Part shown: positions 33,332-45,623 of the stretch, piece by piece | Numbering within the stretch: the first letter of the stretch is position 1 | How the letters are laid out: every line of letters starts with the position of its first letter | Assembly (NCBI GenBank): GCA_002917075.1 | Contig: NTMA01000061.1 | Span: 124,001 to 188,000 of the forward strand | Length of the DNA: 64,000 nucleotides | Direction of reading: 5' to 3' | From: Hawksworthiomyces lignivorus | Taxonomy: Eukaryota; Ascomycota; Sordariomycetes; Ophiostomatales; Ophiostomataceae | Program-made: the position numbers and the translations under genes | The notes under the pieces: model-generated | The model's database searches: none | What the model was told of the DNA's origin: nothing | Seen by the model: the letters and a program-made list of their open reading frames with translations, nothing else

Positions 33332-35188
33332 TTACATGACGAATGTTTTAAGGTAAAGTAATAAAGTTGTCCATGGCTCTTTTGCTTTCCTTGCCCATAT
33401 TTGCGGCAAAAACTCCAAGCTTCGCTGGACATTACCATAGCCTGTAGTCTCTCCAATCCTTTGTAGAACTTCAACGAAGAACTTTCTGTCGTGCTCTGTC
33501 TCTGCTTCTGCTGCACCAACAAACGCAGGCCAGACAATGATATGGGCGCCTGGAACATTTGAATCCATTAACTGAAACAAATCTCGCAAGTGCGTTACTT
33601 TTGCCGCTTGAGAGTCCTTGTACTTCTCATTTAACTGCTTCTCCGGGTTCTGCTTGTTCCACTCTGCTCGTAGAATATATATTTCCACAGAGCAGCGCAG
33701 TATGCTGTCTAGGACCTGCAAAGATGACTTAATAACCGAAATATCTTCGAATTGGTTAGAGAAAGCTGTGTACTGGGAGCTGTTTTCTGCGTATGCTGTA
33801 GTCGTGTCGGTCTTAAAAGAATTATGTTGCCATGGGTGACATGCATATTTCTCGAAGCTTGTCAGGGGCTTTGGTAGAGCGCGACTGAAATGCTCAATAG
33901 CGTCTGCCTCGCCGAGTGTAGGACCGGCAAAAAATGATATCCTGGTGCCCTGTGGTGTTAGCGTTCCCACCCTTTTCTCTAATTTTTTTTACCCGCCATT
34001 ATGTAACCTATAATGCCCCGTTCCCTGTTGTTTGCAGTAAACTTACACGCGTGACTGGTAGTATAAGAACTTGGCTAAGCTCGAATTTGACAGGGCGCTG
34101 TTCTGCTGGCTTTCCCAGCCGTTCATGAAAAGGCCTAACATTCTATATAGCACGAGTATATGCTCGTGACCGGTAACGAGGTCAGCCACGATAAGTAGGA
34201 GAATGACGGCCCACGTATACTCGTCCACTAGCAACTGCGAGGAAGTCTGTGGCATCGTTTCTCGCAACTTTCGTATGACAGCATTCCTTCCTTCCTCTGC
34301 CGGCCTGCGTAGCTCGGGTATTCTATTAGACATGTGGAACGCAGCTGCAACGCAGACTGCTCGTCGTATTACGGGGTCCGAGTGAGCAAGAGGGAGTATT
34401 TGGTATTTATATCCATTGGCCTCGTCGTCAAAGAGGATCATAACAGGTGACACATAATGAGCAACTGTAGTGACACATGCTTTAGTTTCTCTGTCCACTA
34501 ATCAATCAATTAATGATGAAGTCGCTTACAATGTTCAAATAGTCGAATTGTCTTTGCGTCTTCGTACATAAGAAGAGGCGGGAGGTTTATAAGTAATGGC
34601 AGAATAGTATCTTGTGGTAGTGACTGTTGATGGTCCGGTTGTTGGTCTGGAGACCAGAGAAAATCATAGTCGGTATCTGCGTATGGTATTGTTACCAGTT
34701 CCCCATGCATACCGCCTATTGCTTTGTTTTCTTCTACATTATCGTCGTGTTCAGACCCATCCACAGTCGTGTCTTCTGATGTATCATCCTGTAGGTTAGA
34801 AAGGAAATTCGTGCGCTTTTTCAGACCTCTGCTATTTCCAATCAACTTTTTTTTACTGTGGACGACGGATGAATACGGCGGAATCATGAGCGGCTCCACA
34901 CTGCGAACCGTTGGTGCCGGATTGACATCGGAGTTGGAAGACACTCGGGAGGCCCTCTTGGGTTCAGCGAAGCGGTATCTTACGCCATAGCCGGGACAGG
35001 TCAAATTCTTCTTCAGGCATTTCTTGCATCCAGGCATGCCCTGGTCGCAGATAATACGCCTTTTCATGCAATTGTAGCACCCTAGGCCAGCGTGTCAGGA
35101 ATGCGCTGTACTCTTTTTTCTAGGACCCAGACACGCGGGAGCAATTGGACAACTTACCCTTGACTCTCTTTGTGTCTGAATCGTCCAT
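33332..35188 (-). CDS. Zn2Cys6 transcription factor (first regulator)
   Basis: There are four exons (35188-35158, 35081-34530, 34464-34047, 33941-33332), giving 536 aa. The binuclear cluster follows at once: GCYNCMKRRIICDQG and then C-KK-C-LKKNLT-C, matching CX2CX6CX6CX2CX6C. It is followed by a basic linker and KKR. The remainder fits the fungal-specific regulatory domain (HFAHYVSPVMILFDDEANG is the usual first helix; QILPLAHSDPVIRRAV follows). I chose the acceptor at 34465 over a nearer one that would leave a 32-nt intron. The gene ends 466 nt (start side) from the amine-oxidase gene, so it is a candidate pathway regulator for it. Confidence 0.88.
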
Positions 35189-35653
35189 GGCTAACGAAGT
35201 TAATAGTACGGATGATGTTGTAGAAGGCAATTCTCTTCCAACAATTACGAGTAAATGATCGCTAGCCGAAGACGGTTGCCGAGTCCTGGACGATTCTCCG
35301 CTTTTAATACTAACTACGTATGTATGTACGGGGCTATAGAAAAGATAAGCCTTCGGCGATTATGTGCACACATGGGTTAGCAAAGAGATAAAGTCCTTTC
35401 ACTAATTATTATTAGGCAACGGTTCATATCAGGGTATGCCGAGGCTAAGAAGTACTTGGTTTTTTTTTTTTTTTTTTTTTTTCCACTTGTCTGCGTCAAT
35501 TAATAGCGGTACTCAAAGTCAGCCTTAGCAGAGCTCAATCTCCGTGTCTAATAAATAAATTTTGCGTTTAAGAATAGCGGATAATAATGTTACATCACTA
35601 ACCGAGAGTCAAAATGGTCTCAAGTTTAGTTTTAGACAAACTTGTTCTCTTCA
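35189..35653. other. Intergenic spacer with a 23-nt T run
   Basis: This is the promoter side of the Zn2Cys6 gene and the 3' side of the amine oxidase. A T tract spans 35460-35482. Nothing else was seen. Confidence 0.55.
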
Positions 35654-37272
35654 TCACAGCTTGCTTTTGTAGGCAGAGGAAATCTCGGCAGAAATCTCCT
35701 TGGCGACCCTACCGCCGTCTTCAATAGCACCGTCAATGAAGGCTCTCCAGCCCATAGCCCAATCTGCACTACCAAAGAGAACATTACCATGGCGCGCCCT
35801 GAGCGGATCTAGGTACTTTGTCGACATGCCCGGTCTCAGCCATTCCCATGCTCCCAGCGCGTACTCGTCCTTGTGCCAGTTGTGGAAAACGACACGACGG
35901 ATGTCTAGCTTCCGGCCCTCGCCGCCGAGGAGGTTTTCCCACGCTGCCAGCGTGTCCTCTATGTCCTCCTCGGGTTGCAGGTGAATTCCTGCATGAGCAC
36001 TTCCAAATGCGACCATGTGTGTATTGCCAGCGGGCGTGATCCCATCGCCAAATCCATACGTCAACTTTCCGCTTGGCCATGAAAATGCCCCCACGGTGCG
36101 CATCTCGGGGTTCGCGAGTTCCACGTGAACCTTGGTCACTTGGTTGACGTGCCCCAGCTTGGAGGCTTCTGTTTTCAGCGTAGGAAGCTCAGGCGCAAAG
36201 TCAATCGTGTAGAGCACGTTGAGTGGTACAGTGCAGATTACCCGTCGGCCTTGGAACGACGCTGCAACGCCCGCGTCACTGCGGGCTGTTGTTGTTACGC
36301 TAACGGTATCTGTGTTGTCAACGACCTTGGTGACAGGTGAGTCAAAAGCGTAGTTTAGATTCCCCGTCCCGAGAGCTTCGTCAAATAGAGCCCGTGCAAG
36401 GCTCGACTGTCCCGTCTGAAACTTGTAGGTGAGCCCCAAGGCAATAAAGTCCGTGTAGCTGTAGTTCATAAGGGCCCACCAACGCAAAAACTCAAAGAAG
36501 GAGGCCTCCTCCCATGTTTTGCTTCCACATGTGATTGACAAAAATGCTTCGAACATGTTCCGCTCAATTGGCGTCATATCGTTGGCAACCTCAGAGAGAC
36601 GGTCGGCTAAGCTCATCTTGTCGTACTTGGCTACAGCTTCGCTATTGTAATGAGGGTTGTGCGGGAAAGGAATCACGGTTCTGGCGAGATGGCCATCGAC
36701 GTTGACAAATTTCTTGAGAGCAGATTCAGACACTTCGTCCTAATACGTCACATCAGAACCAGCCAACTACAGGATTTCAGGAGGTCAAACAGGAACAAAA
36801 CACCTCAGGGCCTGCTTACCTCTTTGTCATGATCCATACTGATGCTCTGATTTCCTAATCTGAACAGGCACTTGTTCAAGCCTCCCTCTTTAGCAGGTGA
36901 GATGTCGATTTTTGAAGCGAGATCGTAGCGAAACAGCTCCCGCCACACAAAGGGTTGGTTCCAGTGGATCCATGTGCCACCCATCTCGTACGGGTAGCCA
37001 TCAATATTTGAAGACCAAGAGCGCCCACCAATTCGATCGCGCGCTTCGACAAGGAGAACTTTGTATCCTGAAAGAGCAAGATCACGTATGGCGGTCAGGC
37101 CAGTGTAACCGCCACCTATAACTATCACATCGTACAATTCTGTTTGGGCGGTAGGAAGCAGATTTTGTGAGGGCTGTATGACACCGAGAGATGGGACGCC
37201 AGCTTGAAGACCATTTTCCTTGGTCCACTGGAAACCGTCACGGCTCCGATGACCTGAGGGATTCGAGACCAT
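35654..37272 (-). CDS. Flavin-containing amine oxidase (monoamine oxidase family)
   Basis: There are two exons (37272-36820, 36739-35654), giving 512 aa, joined by an 80-nt intron. It oxidises primary or secondary amines to imines or aldehydes with release of H2O2. The FAD-binding Rossmann motif VIVIGGGYTGLTA lies at residues 50-62, followed by EARDRIGGR. EMGGTWIHWNQPFVWREL is the second flavin contact of the MAO family. The C-terminal FAD segment reads LFGSADWAMGWRAFIDGAIEDG. No Cys is placed for 8-alpha-cysteinyl attachment at the end, so FAD is probably non-covalent as in fungal MAO-N. No C-terminal membrane anchor or PTS1 is present; it ends in KSKL, which is PTS1-like only if SKL is counted. 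SKL is in fact the last tripeptide, so peroxisomal targeting is likely. Confidence 0.92.
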
Positions 37273-38026
37273 GTTTTATTATGCACTGGTTTGGTAAAAA
37301 CGTGATATAGAGGCAAGAAAGTCAAGACAAGGAGCTTCAACGAAAATGGGTATTCGCGAGAGAAGTTCGAAGTAGGTTGCCCAACGACATCTAAGTGTCT
37401 CCAAATGTGACTTTTATACTTTATTCTCGCTGTTTTTCAGTATCTCACTTTTCATTCCCTTTTTGGCAGCTAGGAAATATCAGCAGATTCACATTTCGGC
37501 AGACTTACTTATGCAAATAAAATCGCAAAAAAGTTATTAGCTGCAGTTAGAACACACATCTAAAATTCATATCTACTATATACTCCCTCTCTCTGAAAGA
37601 AAGATTTTGCAGAGTCTAGAATTTTTCTACTGGTAATTTCTCACTTTTATTTCCCATTCCAGCATGGAGTACTCCACGCTCTATTATTGTATCAATGTCA
37701 AGTGGAGCCTGCGCGATGCTTATCGTCTTAATTGGTTGTGGGGTTTGAATTTCTCACTTTTTTATCCACGATAGGAAAGGGAGCTGATTAGATACTGTAG
37801 ATCTGGTTATCTACACCCCAGGATCCGGAGCTATCTTGGTACTGTTTTGATAAGTGTGTATACACATATCAACAAGGGGTACTGATACATCGTTATAAGT
37901 TTAAAATTGTGAATATAAGAGACAACCATATTTCGTTCCTTCGAGTATTGGAAACGGATTTGAGACGTATGGTTAAGTTCCAAATGGTACATTGCAAGTC
38001 GCCTAATTTCTAACAAAGCCAGGAAA
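37273..38026. promoter_or_regulatory. Shared divergent promoter of amine oxidase and permease, with repeated TCTCACTTTT
   Basis: There are 754 nt between two divergent starts. The decamer TCTCACTTTT occurs three times on the plus strand (37443-37452, 37639-37648, 37752-37761). The last two copies are preceded by AATT, and the first two are followed by a CATTCC. No such density was noticed elsewhere in the window. It is a candidate site for co-regulation of both genes. Confidence 0.45.
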
Positions 38027-40043
38027 ATGACAGCAATAAGCGTCAATGGGGATTCAGAAGACGGCAAACTGCCAGATGGCGATGCCACATATCAGCTTGA
38101 AAAAAGTATACACCAGAGTTTATCCACTATCATCTATGAGTACTATAGTACACTGCTAATACGCCGTCTGACTCTAAGATAATTCACACAAGCTCGGCAA
38201 CAGTGAGATGATCGAGCTCTCGCAACTAGGTCTCGAATCCAAGGCGACACGAAACATGGGACTCTTAGCCATCATAGCCGTGGGATGGAACATCTGCAAT
38301 AGCTGGGCTGCCGTCGCTGCCACTCTAGCTATATCCATTGCTTCTGGCGGACCCGTTACTCTCCTCTACGGTATAATTGTCATATTTGTGCTCTCTGGGT
38401 CTTGTGCTCTTAGCATGGCCGAAATAGCATCTATATATCCCACGTCTGGAGGCCAATATCACTACACAAGCATTTTGGCACCGAAAAAAATCAGCAGAAT
38501 CTTGGTAGGGTCTTATTCCAGTTTCGTCAGCTCCTATGAGAAACCATACAGTCTAATATAGTCTTCGCTAGAGTTATGGCTGTGGCTGTCTCAATCTATT
38601 CGGATGGATTGTGACATCAGCTGCATTTATTATTACGGTGCCGCAAATGATAACTGCTTTGGCGTCATATTGGAATTCGGCTTACGCGCCAGAGAGATGG
38701 CACGTATTTGTCATATATCAGGCTGTCAATATTCTTTTTACAAGCTACAACCTATTTCTAGCGAAACGAATGGCATGGATATATGACTTGGGTTGTGAGT
38801 AGTCTTTTTTTGTTGCTGTTCTCCTTGCTGTCAGCCTCCAATGTCACACAGCATCGGGCTTTCATATCTTGGCGATAGAGAAGAGGTGATGCTAACTTGT
38901 ACAACTTGGGCTGTGCAGTTCTCATATCTCTAATTGGATTTTTTGTCATCACGGTTTCCTGCCTCGCTAAGTCCTCCCCAAAGCAGTCGAGCGAATTTGT
39001 CTGGACTACATTTACGGATACGGTTGGCTGGTCGTCTAAAGGCATTGTCTTCCTTACCGGTCTCATCAACCCAAATTTCATCTATTCCGGCCTTGACGGA
39101 GCTATTCATCTAGCAGAGGAATGCACAAATGCAGCAGTTGTGGTTCCATTCGCTCTCATCTCCACAGTCGTTATTGGGTTCATTACTGCTTTCACCTTTG
39201 CCATTGCCATGACATATTCCTACCACGACTTTGATGCCGTTCTTTCCTCACCGTAAGCTGGTTTCTTTATCTCCTACTCTCCTTTTGGCTCTTCCCATAA
39301 ATACTCTGCAGCTCACTCAACTCTTTGATGCGTGTATAGATTTCCGATTCTCGAAGTCTGGAACCAAGCATTATCATCACGCGCAGCTGCCACTGTCTTT
39401 CTTATCATACTCTTACTCTGTGCATTATTCGCTGTTGCCGGTTGCATCCAGACTACTAGTCGTCTCACGTGGTCTTTTGCGCGTGATGATGCTGTTTTCT
39501 TTTCACGATTTCTTGGCAGCATTCACCAGAAACTTGATGTCCCAGTTTGGGCGCTACTCGCAAATAGTGTCAGCGTGGCTATTCTCGGCTGTATATACCT
39601 TGGCTCTGCGACTGCCTTCAACGCTCTACTAGGGACTGGGCTTATATTACAGCAATTAAGTTTTGCAATCCCAGCAGCTCTTGTCCTTGGCTATCGCACT
39701 AAGGGAAGGGATGCATTAAATTCTGTTTTGCCGTTTAAAGAGCAAAGACGCGGATTTAGACTACCTCAAGTCGTCGGATACCTGGCCAATTTTTTAACTG
39801 TTGCCTTGGGTTTGATGGCACTAATATTTTATAACTTTCCCTTCGAGCTTCCAGCAACGGCGGGCAATATGAGTGAGTCCTAAGATCGCCACGGCTACTT
39901 TTTTCTGATTGAAGAAAATTAAAATTTCACTAACACATTCAGATTATTCGTGTGCTATAATTGGGGTATGTGTTCTGCTCGCCACTGGAAATTGGATTTG
40001 GTATGCCAAAAAACATTACCACGGACCGCGCTTAATCAATTAA
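38027..40043 (+). CDS. Amino acid/GABA/choline-type APC permease
   Basis: There are six exons (38027-38139, 38204-38504, 38572-38794, 38920-39253, 39340-39872, 39943-40043), giving 534 aa. It has the 12-helix APC fold of the Uga4/Hnm1 branch, importing amines or amino acids at the plasma membrane. Diagnostic strings are NMGLLAIIAVGWNICNSW (helix 1), EIASIYPTSGGQYHY, GLDGAIHLAEECTNAA, SRLTWSFARDDAVFF and the C-terminal YAKKHYHGPRL. The N-terminus is hydrophilic and cytosolic. The first intron (donor GTACTA, CTGAC branch, CAG acceptor) is the least certain. Splicing there gives the only uninterrupted join to DEMIELSQLG. The gene is divergent from the amine oxidase and very likely shares its regulation. 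Confidence 0.9.
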
Positions 40044-40499
40044 ATGTACGCTGTAACAGCAGCATTAAGCTTTGCATAAAAATGGCCTGGTCATTATGTG
40101 AGGCTCATATACTAGGACGTTTTAGTTGTTAGTTAGGTAGAGATGAGGGCTCTACCCACTTCGCTCCCAGCGCCTCATATTGGGAACCTCATAATATAAC
40201 GAGTTTAACAAACCAGGTAGTTGGTATAAGTTTTGAAGCCGACAGTAAAGAATCGGAAACAAATGCGACCGTTCCTAAAATCAATTTGTCTTTGATAAAT
40301 GGATTCTTAACTTGGCTGATCAACAGTTCCGCAGTCGTTTGCTATTTATACGATTTTAATATGCTCAAAAATAGCTTCTCTCTATGTTTAGCGAGACACG
40401 ACGACGAGACACCACAGCTCTATGAGCCTTTCATACACATGTTCATCTAAACTACATAAAATAAGGCTCATATGGAGACTTAGTGCAGCTGATACAGTT
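40044..40499. other. Intergenic spacer
   Basis: There are 456 nt between the permease stop and the HET relic. It is AT-rich and I see nothing in it. Confidence 0.5.
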
Positions 40500-40941
40500 T
40501 CATCTTATATCGAAAACGTTTTCCATTGACCGTAGCGTATTACGGGATGTGAGTTTGATTGCTTCTCCGTCCATTTTCCCGTGTACATACGCATCACTGA
40601 TCGATTCCCGGCAATCTGGACTCGGACCGTGAGATAGCTGTCGGAAGATAACCAGCACGCTACAGCCATATAAAGATACATACATGGTCGCCGACTGTAG
40701 CTTTCTGGGGGGCCACACCAATCAGCGGCGTTTTGCTGCCAGTTCTTTCATCGCCTTCCTTTGAATGGAAAGTGCGACGATTCCAGATAACATCACGGAT
40801 AACACGGATAAAATCTTTCACGTGGTCTGGTAAATCGGTTTCCAGAAGTTCCTCAATGTCGATGGTGGACATCTGCTTGAGAAGTTCGGTGGGTTCGGCA
40901 AAGCCTCGATTATTGGAGCTGAGCTGCAAAAGATGATTCAT
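40500..40941 (-). pseudogene. C-terminal remnant of a HET-domain (heterokaryon incompatibility) protein
   Basis: Two minus-strand frames join into a typical HET-protein tail. The first runs ...LIGVAPQKATVGDHVCIF, and the second, one base out of frame, runs GCSVLVIFRQL...DAYVHGKMDGEAIK. The G-D-x-V-C-x-x-x-G-x-x-x-P-x-x-L-R and Y-V-H-G-x-M-x-G-E-A strings are hallmarks of the C-terminal half. The frame changes near 40683. The N-terminal HET domain itself is absent from the adjoining 500 nt, where the permease ends. It is therefore a truncated and shifted relic. HET genes act in non-self recognition between strains and are often lost or shuffled. Confidence 0.75.
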
Positions 40942-41094
40942 CGCTAGTCGATACTAATATAATAGTCTCTCATCATATAATAACACGACACCACCAGGAT
41001 CCAGCCAAATATGCAAACGCGTTGATAATTTCTTATACTTGCTAAGCGTTCTACTTGACCAGCAGAATCATAATAGCCCGTATTTGCTTGAATC

Positions 41095-42741
41095 TTACAG
41101 CTTGTTGCCCATATTTACATGCACAGCCTTGATCTGCGAGTATGCCTCGAGACCAGCCTCGCCCAGCTCTCTACCGATCCCACTCTGCTTAACGCCACCA
41201 AAGGGTACCCGGGGGTCGCAATCCTGGCTGCTGTTCACCCACACCATCCCCGATTCGATGTTTGCGGCGACACGGTGTGCCCTCTCCAGGTTCTTGGTGA
41301 ACACAGCGGCTCCGAGCCCGTAGGTGCTATCATTTGCGAGCTTGAGCGCCTCCTCCTCGGAGCGGAATTTGGTAATGGCCACGACGGGACCGAAAATTTC
41401 TTCGCGGAAGATCCTCATGGATGTGGTCACGTCCGTGAACACGGTCGGCTCGACAAAGAATCCCTTGGAATCGTCGTTAATCTTCAGCGGCCGGCCGCCG
41501 GCAGCGAGAACCGCGCCTTCTTTCTTGCCGATCTCGAAGTACTGGAGGACTCGATTATACTGCGCCCGCGAGACCTGAGGCCCCTGGTAGGTGTCTTTGT
41601 CCCACTGCTGGCAGACCTTGCTGGTCGCCTTAAGCACGTCGAGGAACTGTTGAACGAACGCGTCATAAATTCTCTCTTGGACGAGGATTCGCGACGTTGC
41701 GGTGCAGATCTGGCCCTGGTTGGACATGATGCCCAAGTGCGACCACTTGGCGGCCTGCTCTAAATCAGCGTCATTGAAAACAAGCAGGGCCGACTTGCCG
41801 CCCGTCTCGAGAGTGATATTCTTGAGTGTTTTGGCGGCCAACGTCATAATGTTGGTCGCCGTCACAGTCGACCCCGTGAATGCTACCTTGTCTACTAGCG
41901 GGTGTTGCACCAGGGCTGCCCCTGCATCCTTGCCCAGCCCGTTGATGATATTCACGACTCCGGGCGGAAAGCCAGCTTGTTTTATAAGTTCGCCAAGTAC
42001 CAAGATACTTAATGGAGTTAACTCGGAAGCCTTGATGATGATTGTGTTGCCGCAGGCCAACGCGGGTCCCAACTTCCACGTAGCCATGGAGAGAGGGTAA
42101 TTCCAAGGAATGATCTGGCCCACAACGCCAATGGGCTGACGGAGGGTGTAGGCAAACTTCTGGTGTGTAGTGTTGATTGTCTGGCCAAAAATCTTATCTG
42201 CCCAGCCCGCATAATAACGAATCACACCGATGGCTTCGACGAGATCGTTCTCCAACGCCTCGAGGTACGGTTTGCCTTAGAGACGTATAAGAAATACGGT
42301 ACAATTGATAAAAAAAAATACAAGATAGGAATGTACCATTGTCCCATGCATCGATAGTAGCAAACAGCTCGCACTTTTCCTCTATGAGGTCCGCAAGACG
42401 TGCCAAGAGGAGGCCGCGGTTTGAAGCCGAGAGCTCCCTCCACGCCGGATCATGGAAGGCAACATACGCAGAATTGACCGCCTTGTCAACATCCTCAGGG
42501 CCTGCGGCATGCACCGTAGCAATGTCTCTCTCGGTACTAGGGATATAATGTAAGTCGTGGGATGCTCTGGCTGCGTAGCTAGATATGCTGGGGCTAATTC
42601 GTACATTACTTACGCTGGATCGATTGAGGTTATGGTCTGCCCCGAAGACGACGGAACAAACTCATTGTTGATGAACAAACCTGTGGGCTGCGAGTATTTG
42701 ACGCCATTGGGTGCTTCGAGGTCAACCGAGAGAGTGACCAT
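41095..42741 (-). CDS. NAD(P)-dependent aldehyde dehydrogenase (class 1/2 family)
   Basis: There are three exons (42741-42614, 42536-42337, 42275-41095), giving 502 aa, the normal family length. It oxidises aldehydes to carboxylates. Visible motifs are GQIIPWNYPLSMATWKLGPALACGN (cofactor floor), AFTGSTVTATNIM (NAD turn), LETGGKSALLVF (general-base Glu) and NQGQICTATSRILVQ (catalytic Cys). EEIFGPVVAITKFRSEEEAL and GGVKQSGIGRELGEAGLEAYSQIKAVHVNMG complete the fold. There is no targeting signal, so it is probably cytosolic. The amine oxidase and permease upstream make an aldehyde produced from an amine the natural substrate; this is inference from position. Confidence 0.93.
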
Positions 42742-43131
42742 GGTGTCTGCGTTTGATCCAGTAGTTGCAGATAGCATCTAATGGACTCTCAGATGTTTAT
42801 CAAACTATATCGGGCAAAAAGGGTTGCGGTTAAGTGAGCTTAAACTTTTTCGGCCTTACTTAAATCTACACATATAAATATTGTATGTAACAACGCGGAA
42901 ACCTTCCAGATAAAAAAAAGATCTGGTGCTGAACACTTCTAAAATACGGATCCCACGCTAAGTTAGGACAACGATAGGAAAGCTACGATTCTAACTAGTC
43001 ATTCTATCTAGTCACTCCAGCTTCTGATTCCTCACATTTCGCCAAACTTCTTACTCCTGTTTAGAGAACTATCCAGTTATACGTCTTAATTTAATCGCAG
43101 TGATTGTTACCTGCGTGTGTCTCTGGGTTCT
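42742..43131. other. Intergenic spacer
   Basis: This is the 390-nt promoter side of the aldehyde dehydrogenase. It is AT-rich. Nothing specific was seen. Confidence 0.5.
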
Positions 43132-44364
43132 CTAATGTTTGGCCTCGGCAGCCACAGATCGTGGAATGTCCTCCTCCAGCGTCTCTTCAAGTGGTTTCCA
43201 CGCAAGCAGTTGGGCCGCGCGACAAGCACTGCCTCTTGCATTTGTTCCGTAGAAAACGGATCCACCGGGAAGGATTTGATCTGCAGCTTCCTTGGACAAC
43301 TCCTCGACTTCTGCGCTGTTAAGCAGACCCTGGTCGACGGCGGCGGCGGCCACTCTGTCCGATATCTCGCCAAATGTGATTTCCCCGGCACCAGCCAAAT
43401 ATATTCCCTCCTCTCCCCACGTAGCCTCTTTGCTGTGCCCCCCTACGGCTGCCTCAACTAAAGAAGAAAAAAGTCGACCAAGGTCCTTGATGTGGACGGT
43501 GGCCCATCTGTTCAGCCCTTTCCCAACTCTGACAACGCGACCTCTCTGCAGAGATCTCTTGGCAAGTTCGGGCACTTGTATACTTCTCTGATTGACTGGA
43601 CCATTTGCTTGGCCATAAATTATGGGAGGCAGAATAAGAGCCGTCTTAATCGACGGTGTGTGTGCCGCGACGTCAAGGATGTAGTTATCAAGCACCCGCG
43701 ATTTGTGTGTCCTTATCAAAGTTTGGATGTCGGCGACACCACCTAGATCGTCAAAAACTTTTGATGATGCATCGCCAGGTTGAAAAGAGCCCGATGCTAA
43801 CTCTTCTACCGCCAGTGCACTGGCACCAGACACCTGTATCCAATACCTTACTAGACAGGCTGTCAGCACCATATTCTCTTGACATGCTCTCATGTGCCAA
43901 ATTCCAAGTCTCTGATTAACATACCGGCGTCACTGGATTGATACTTTGATAGGGCTCGCTGAATAGCTTGGACACTGCCCATGTGCTTGTTGCTAGCAAG
44001 ATCTAGAGAGCAATAAGGTTAGGATGGTGGCGATTGCGCCTCGCAGAGTGTAAGGTTCGACCAATTCTACGTACGCAAGACAATTTTAGCCCTTCCTGCT
44101 TCCTTCTCGATTAGTTCCGAATCATCGAGATCTCCGAGCACGATTCGCAAGTTTGGAAAGGCCCCGGCAATGCGCTCTGCGGCCTCGGTGCGGCGCACAA
44201 GCGCACTGATAGCATATTCTGGGTGTCTGTGCACAAGCTCATAGAGGACTTGGCCGCCAATGTAACCCGAAGCTCCAGTCCTAGGACGGGTGTGTGAGCG
44301 GCAAAGATTCAAGCATGTCCAATACAATGGGGTTTAGAGCGTCGTACATGAAAATGGTGGCCAT
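43132..44364 (-). CDS. NAD-dependent epimerase/dehydratase-like protein
   Basis: There are four exons (44364-44348, 44280-44075, 44002-43925, 43850-43132), giving 339 aa. The first exon is only 17 nt, and joining it restores MATIFMTGASGYIGGQVL, the expected N-terminus with the TGxxGxxG nucleotide site at residues 7-14. Further marks are SALVRRTEAAERI and the ILPPIIYGQANGPVN segment typical of extended atypical SDRs. This group of fungal proteins resembles NmrA/epimerase enzymes. Many bind NAD(P), but few have known substrates. It could reduce a carbonyl compound in the surrounding pathway or act as a redox sensor. The short first exon makes the start dependent on my splice choice. Confidence 0.85.
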
Positions 44365-45623
44365 GATGATAACAAACAATAGGAGTGCAGGCAAGTTCTT
44401 CTTTCACAAAGCGAACAATTGCGTCAATTCTCAGAGGATTGGTCGGATAATGTACGTGCCAAGAGAGTGTTGGAAGGATAGTGTTTTCGCTTCTTTTCAT
44501 GCCCAACAGTCAGGCGGAATTTAAGAAAACTAGTTTTTTTCTGCCTGGATGAACGGTGCCACCCTTAAGTAAACTCCGCGGAGGCCTTCCCGATTAAGTT
44601 GAACTGGTTGAAGCGGGAAAATTGGCAGAATACTCACTGTAGGATTGATAATACAAAGCCAAAACCGTCGTGCTCAAGTTCCTCGTGTCGAAAATAGTGT
44701 CGAACTTCGCAACAGTCTTGTGACGTGGGCTCAGGTATGGACGTAAGGACAACTGGCCGAGAGGCGTGTTTGGGCATCTAACCGAGCATCCGAAGCCCCG
44801 CGCACCGGCTCGATAGGCATATCGGAAAGCAATACCGGAGACCATCAGCGGAGGAGGAACGCAGGTACGCATTGTGACTAGGTTCTGCGCAGAATAATAG
44901 AAATAAGATGTATCTAATGAAGGGAGGACATGCTATTTGCATATTCATGGGCTAGTGTTTTACATCGTCTGTTCTAAATATATATCTACACTAACTTCTT
45001 AATTTTTACCCTTGCGCGGCTGCCTCAAGAGATCTTACAGCAGTATCTTCTTCATCAAACCTAGTCGAAGCACCGAGGTTTAACTAGGTAATGCACAGTT
45101 TTGTAGTCGGGGTTGCAAAATTAGATTATTTTCTGTAGCATCTCCCCAAACAGGAGCCATTAGCTGGGTTATTCGACTGTTGGTGGTAAAGAATATCGAG
45201 AAATATTCTGTAGTATATTGAGCTATCATTCCTTGGTAGGTGCTGTAGTGCAAGTTTCACTGACGAGTTGTGCCAGCCTCCAACTCGCTTTTGTAGAGGC
45301 GTAAAGCAGACTAATCTATATACAAATGCAATGGATGAAGTGGGTCTCTGATGAGCTAAATGGTTATCAATCTGAGGTCAGGAACGCGGAAACCTTCCTT
45401 TTTAAACTAGAGGAGCACTTTTTCTGGCCCCCTCTTACAAGACAAGACGATAGGGCGATTCTTTTCTCGTGTGTTCGAATGCGAATTTGACGAAGCGGAA
45501 TAACTTACCTCAACAAGTGGATCAGGAACTTACTGGATGAGTCCTCTTCTATTCATTTGACAGCTTCTTCTCGCTTTCCCATGGTGGACACCTACCGAAT
45601 GCAATCTGACCCGAAATCCCACA
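44365..45623. other. Divergent promoter region
   Basis: There are 1.26 kb between the epimerase-like gene and the second Zn2Cys6 gene. Frames here (for example near 44594-44872) have no domain and overlap the promoter. No repeats or RNA genes were seen. Confidence 0.5.

Noticed and set aside
34498..34529. 32-nt intron in the first Zn2Cys6 gene
   Set aside because: It is too short for a typical fungal intron. A 65-nt version using the CAG at 34465 keeps the frame and gives a better match to the regulatory domain.
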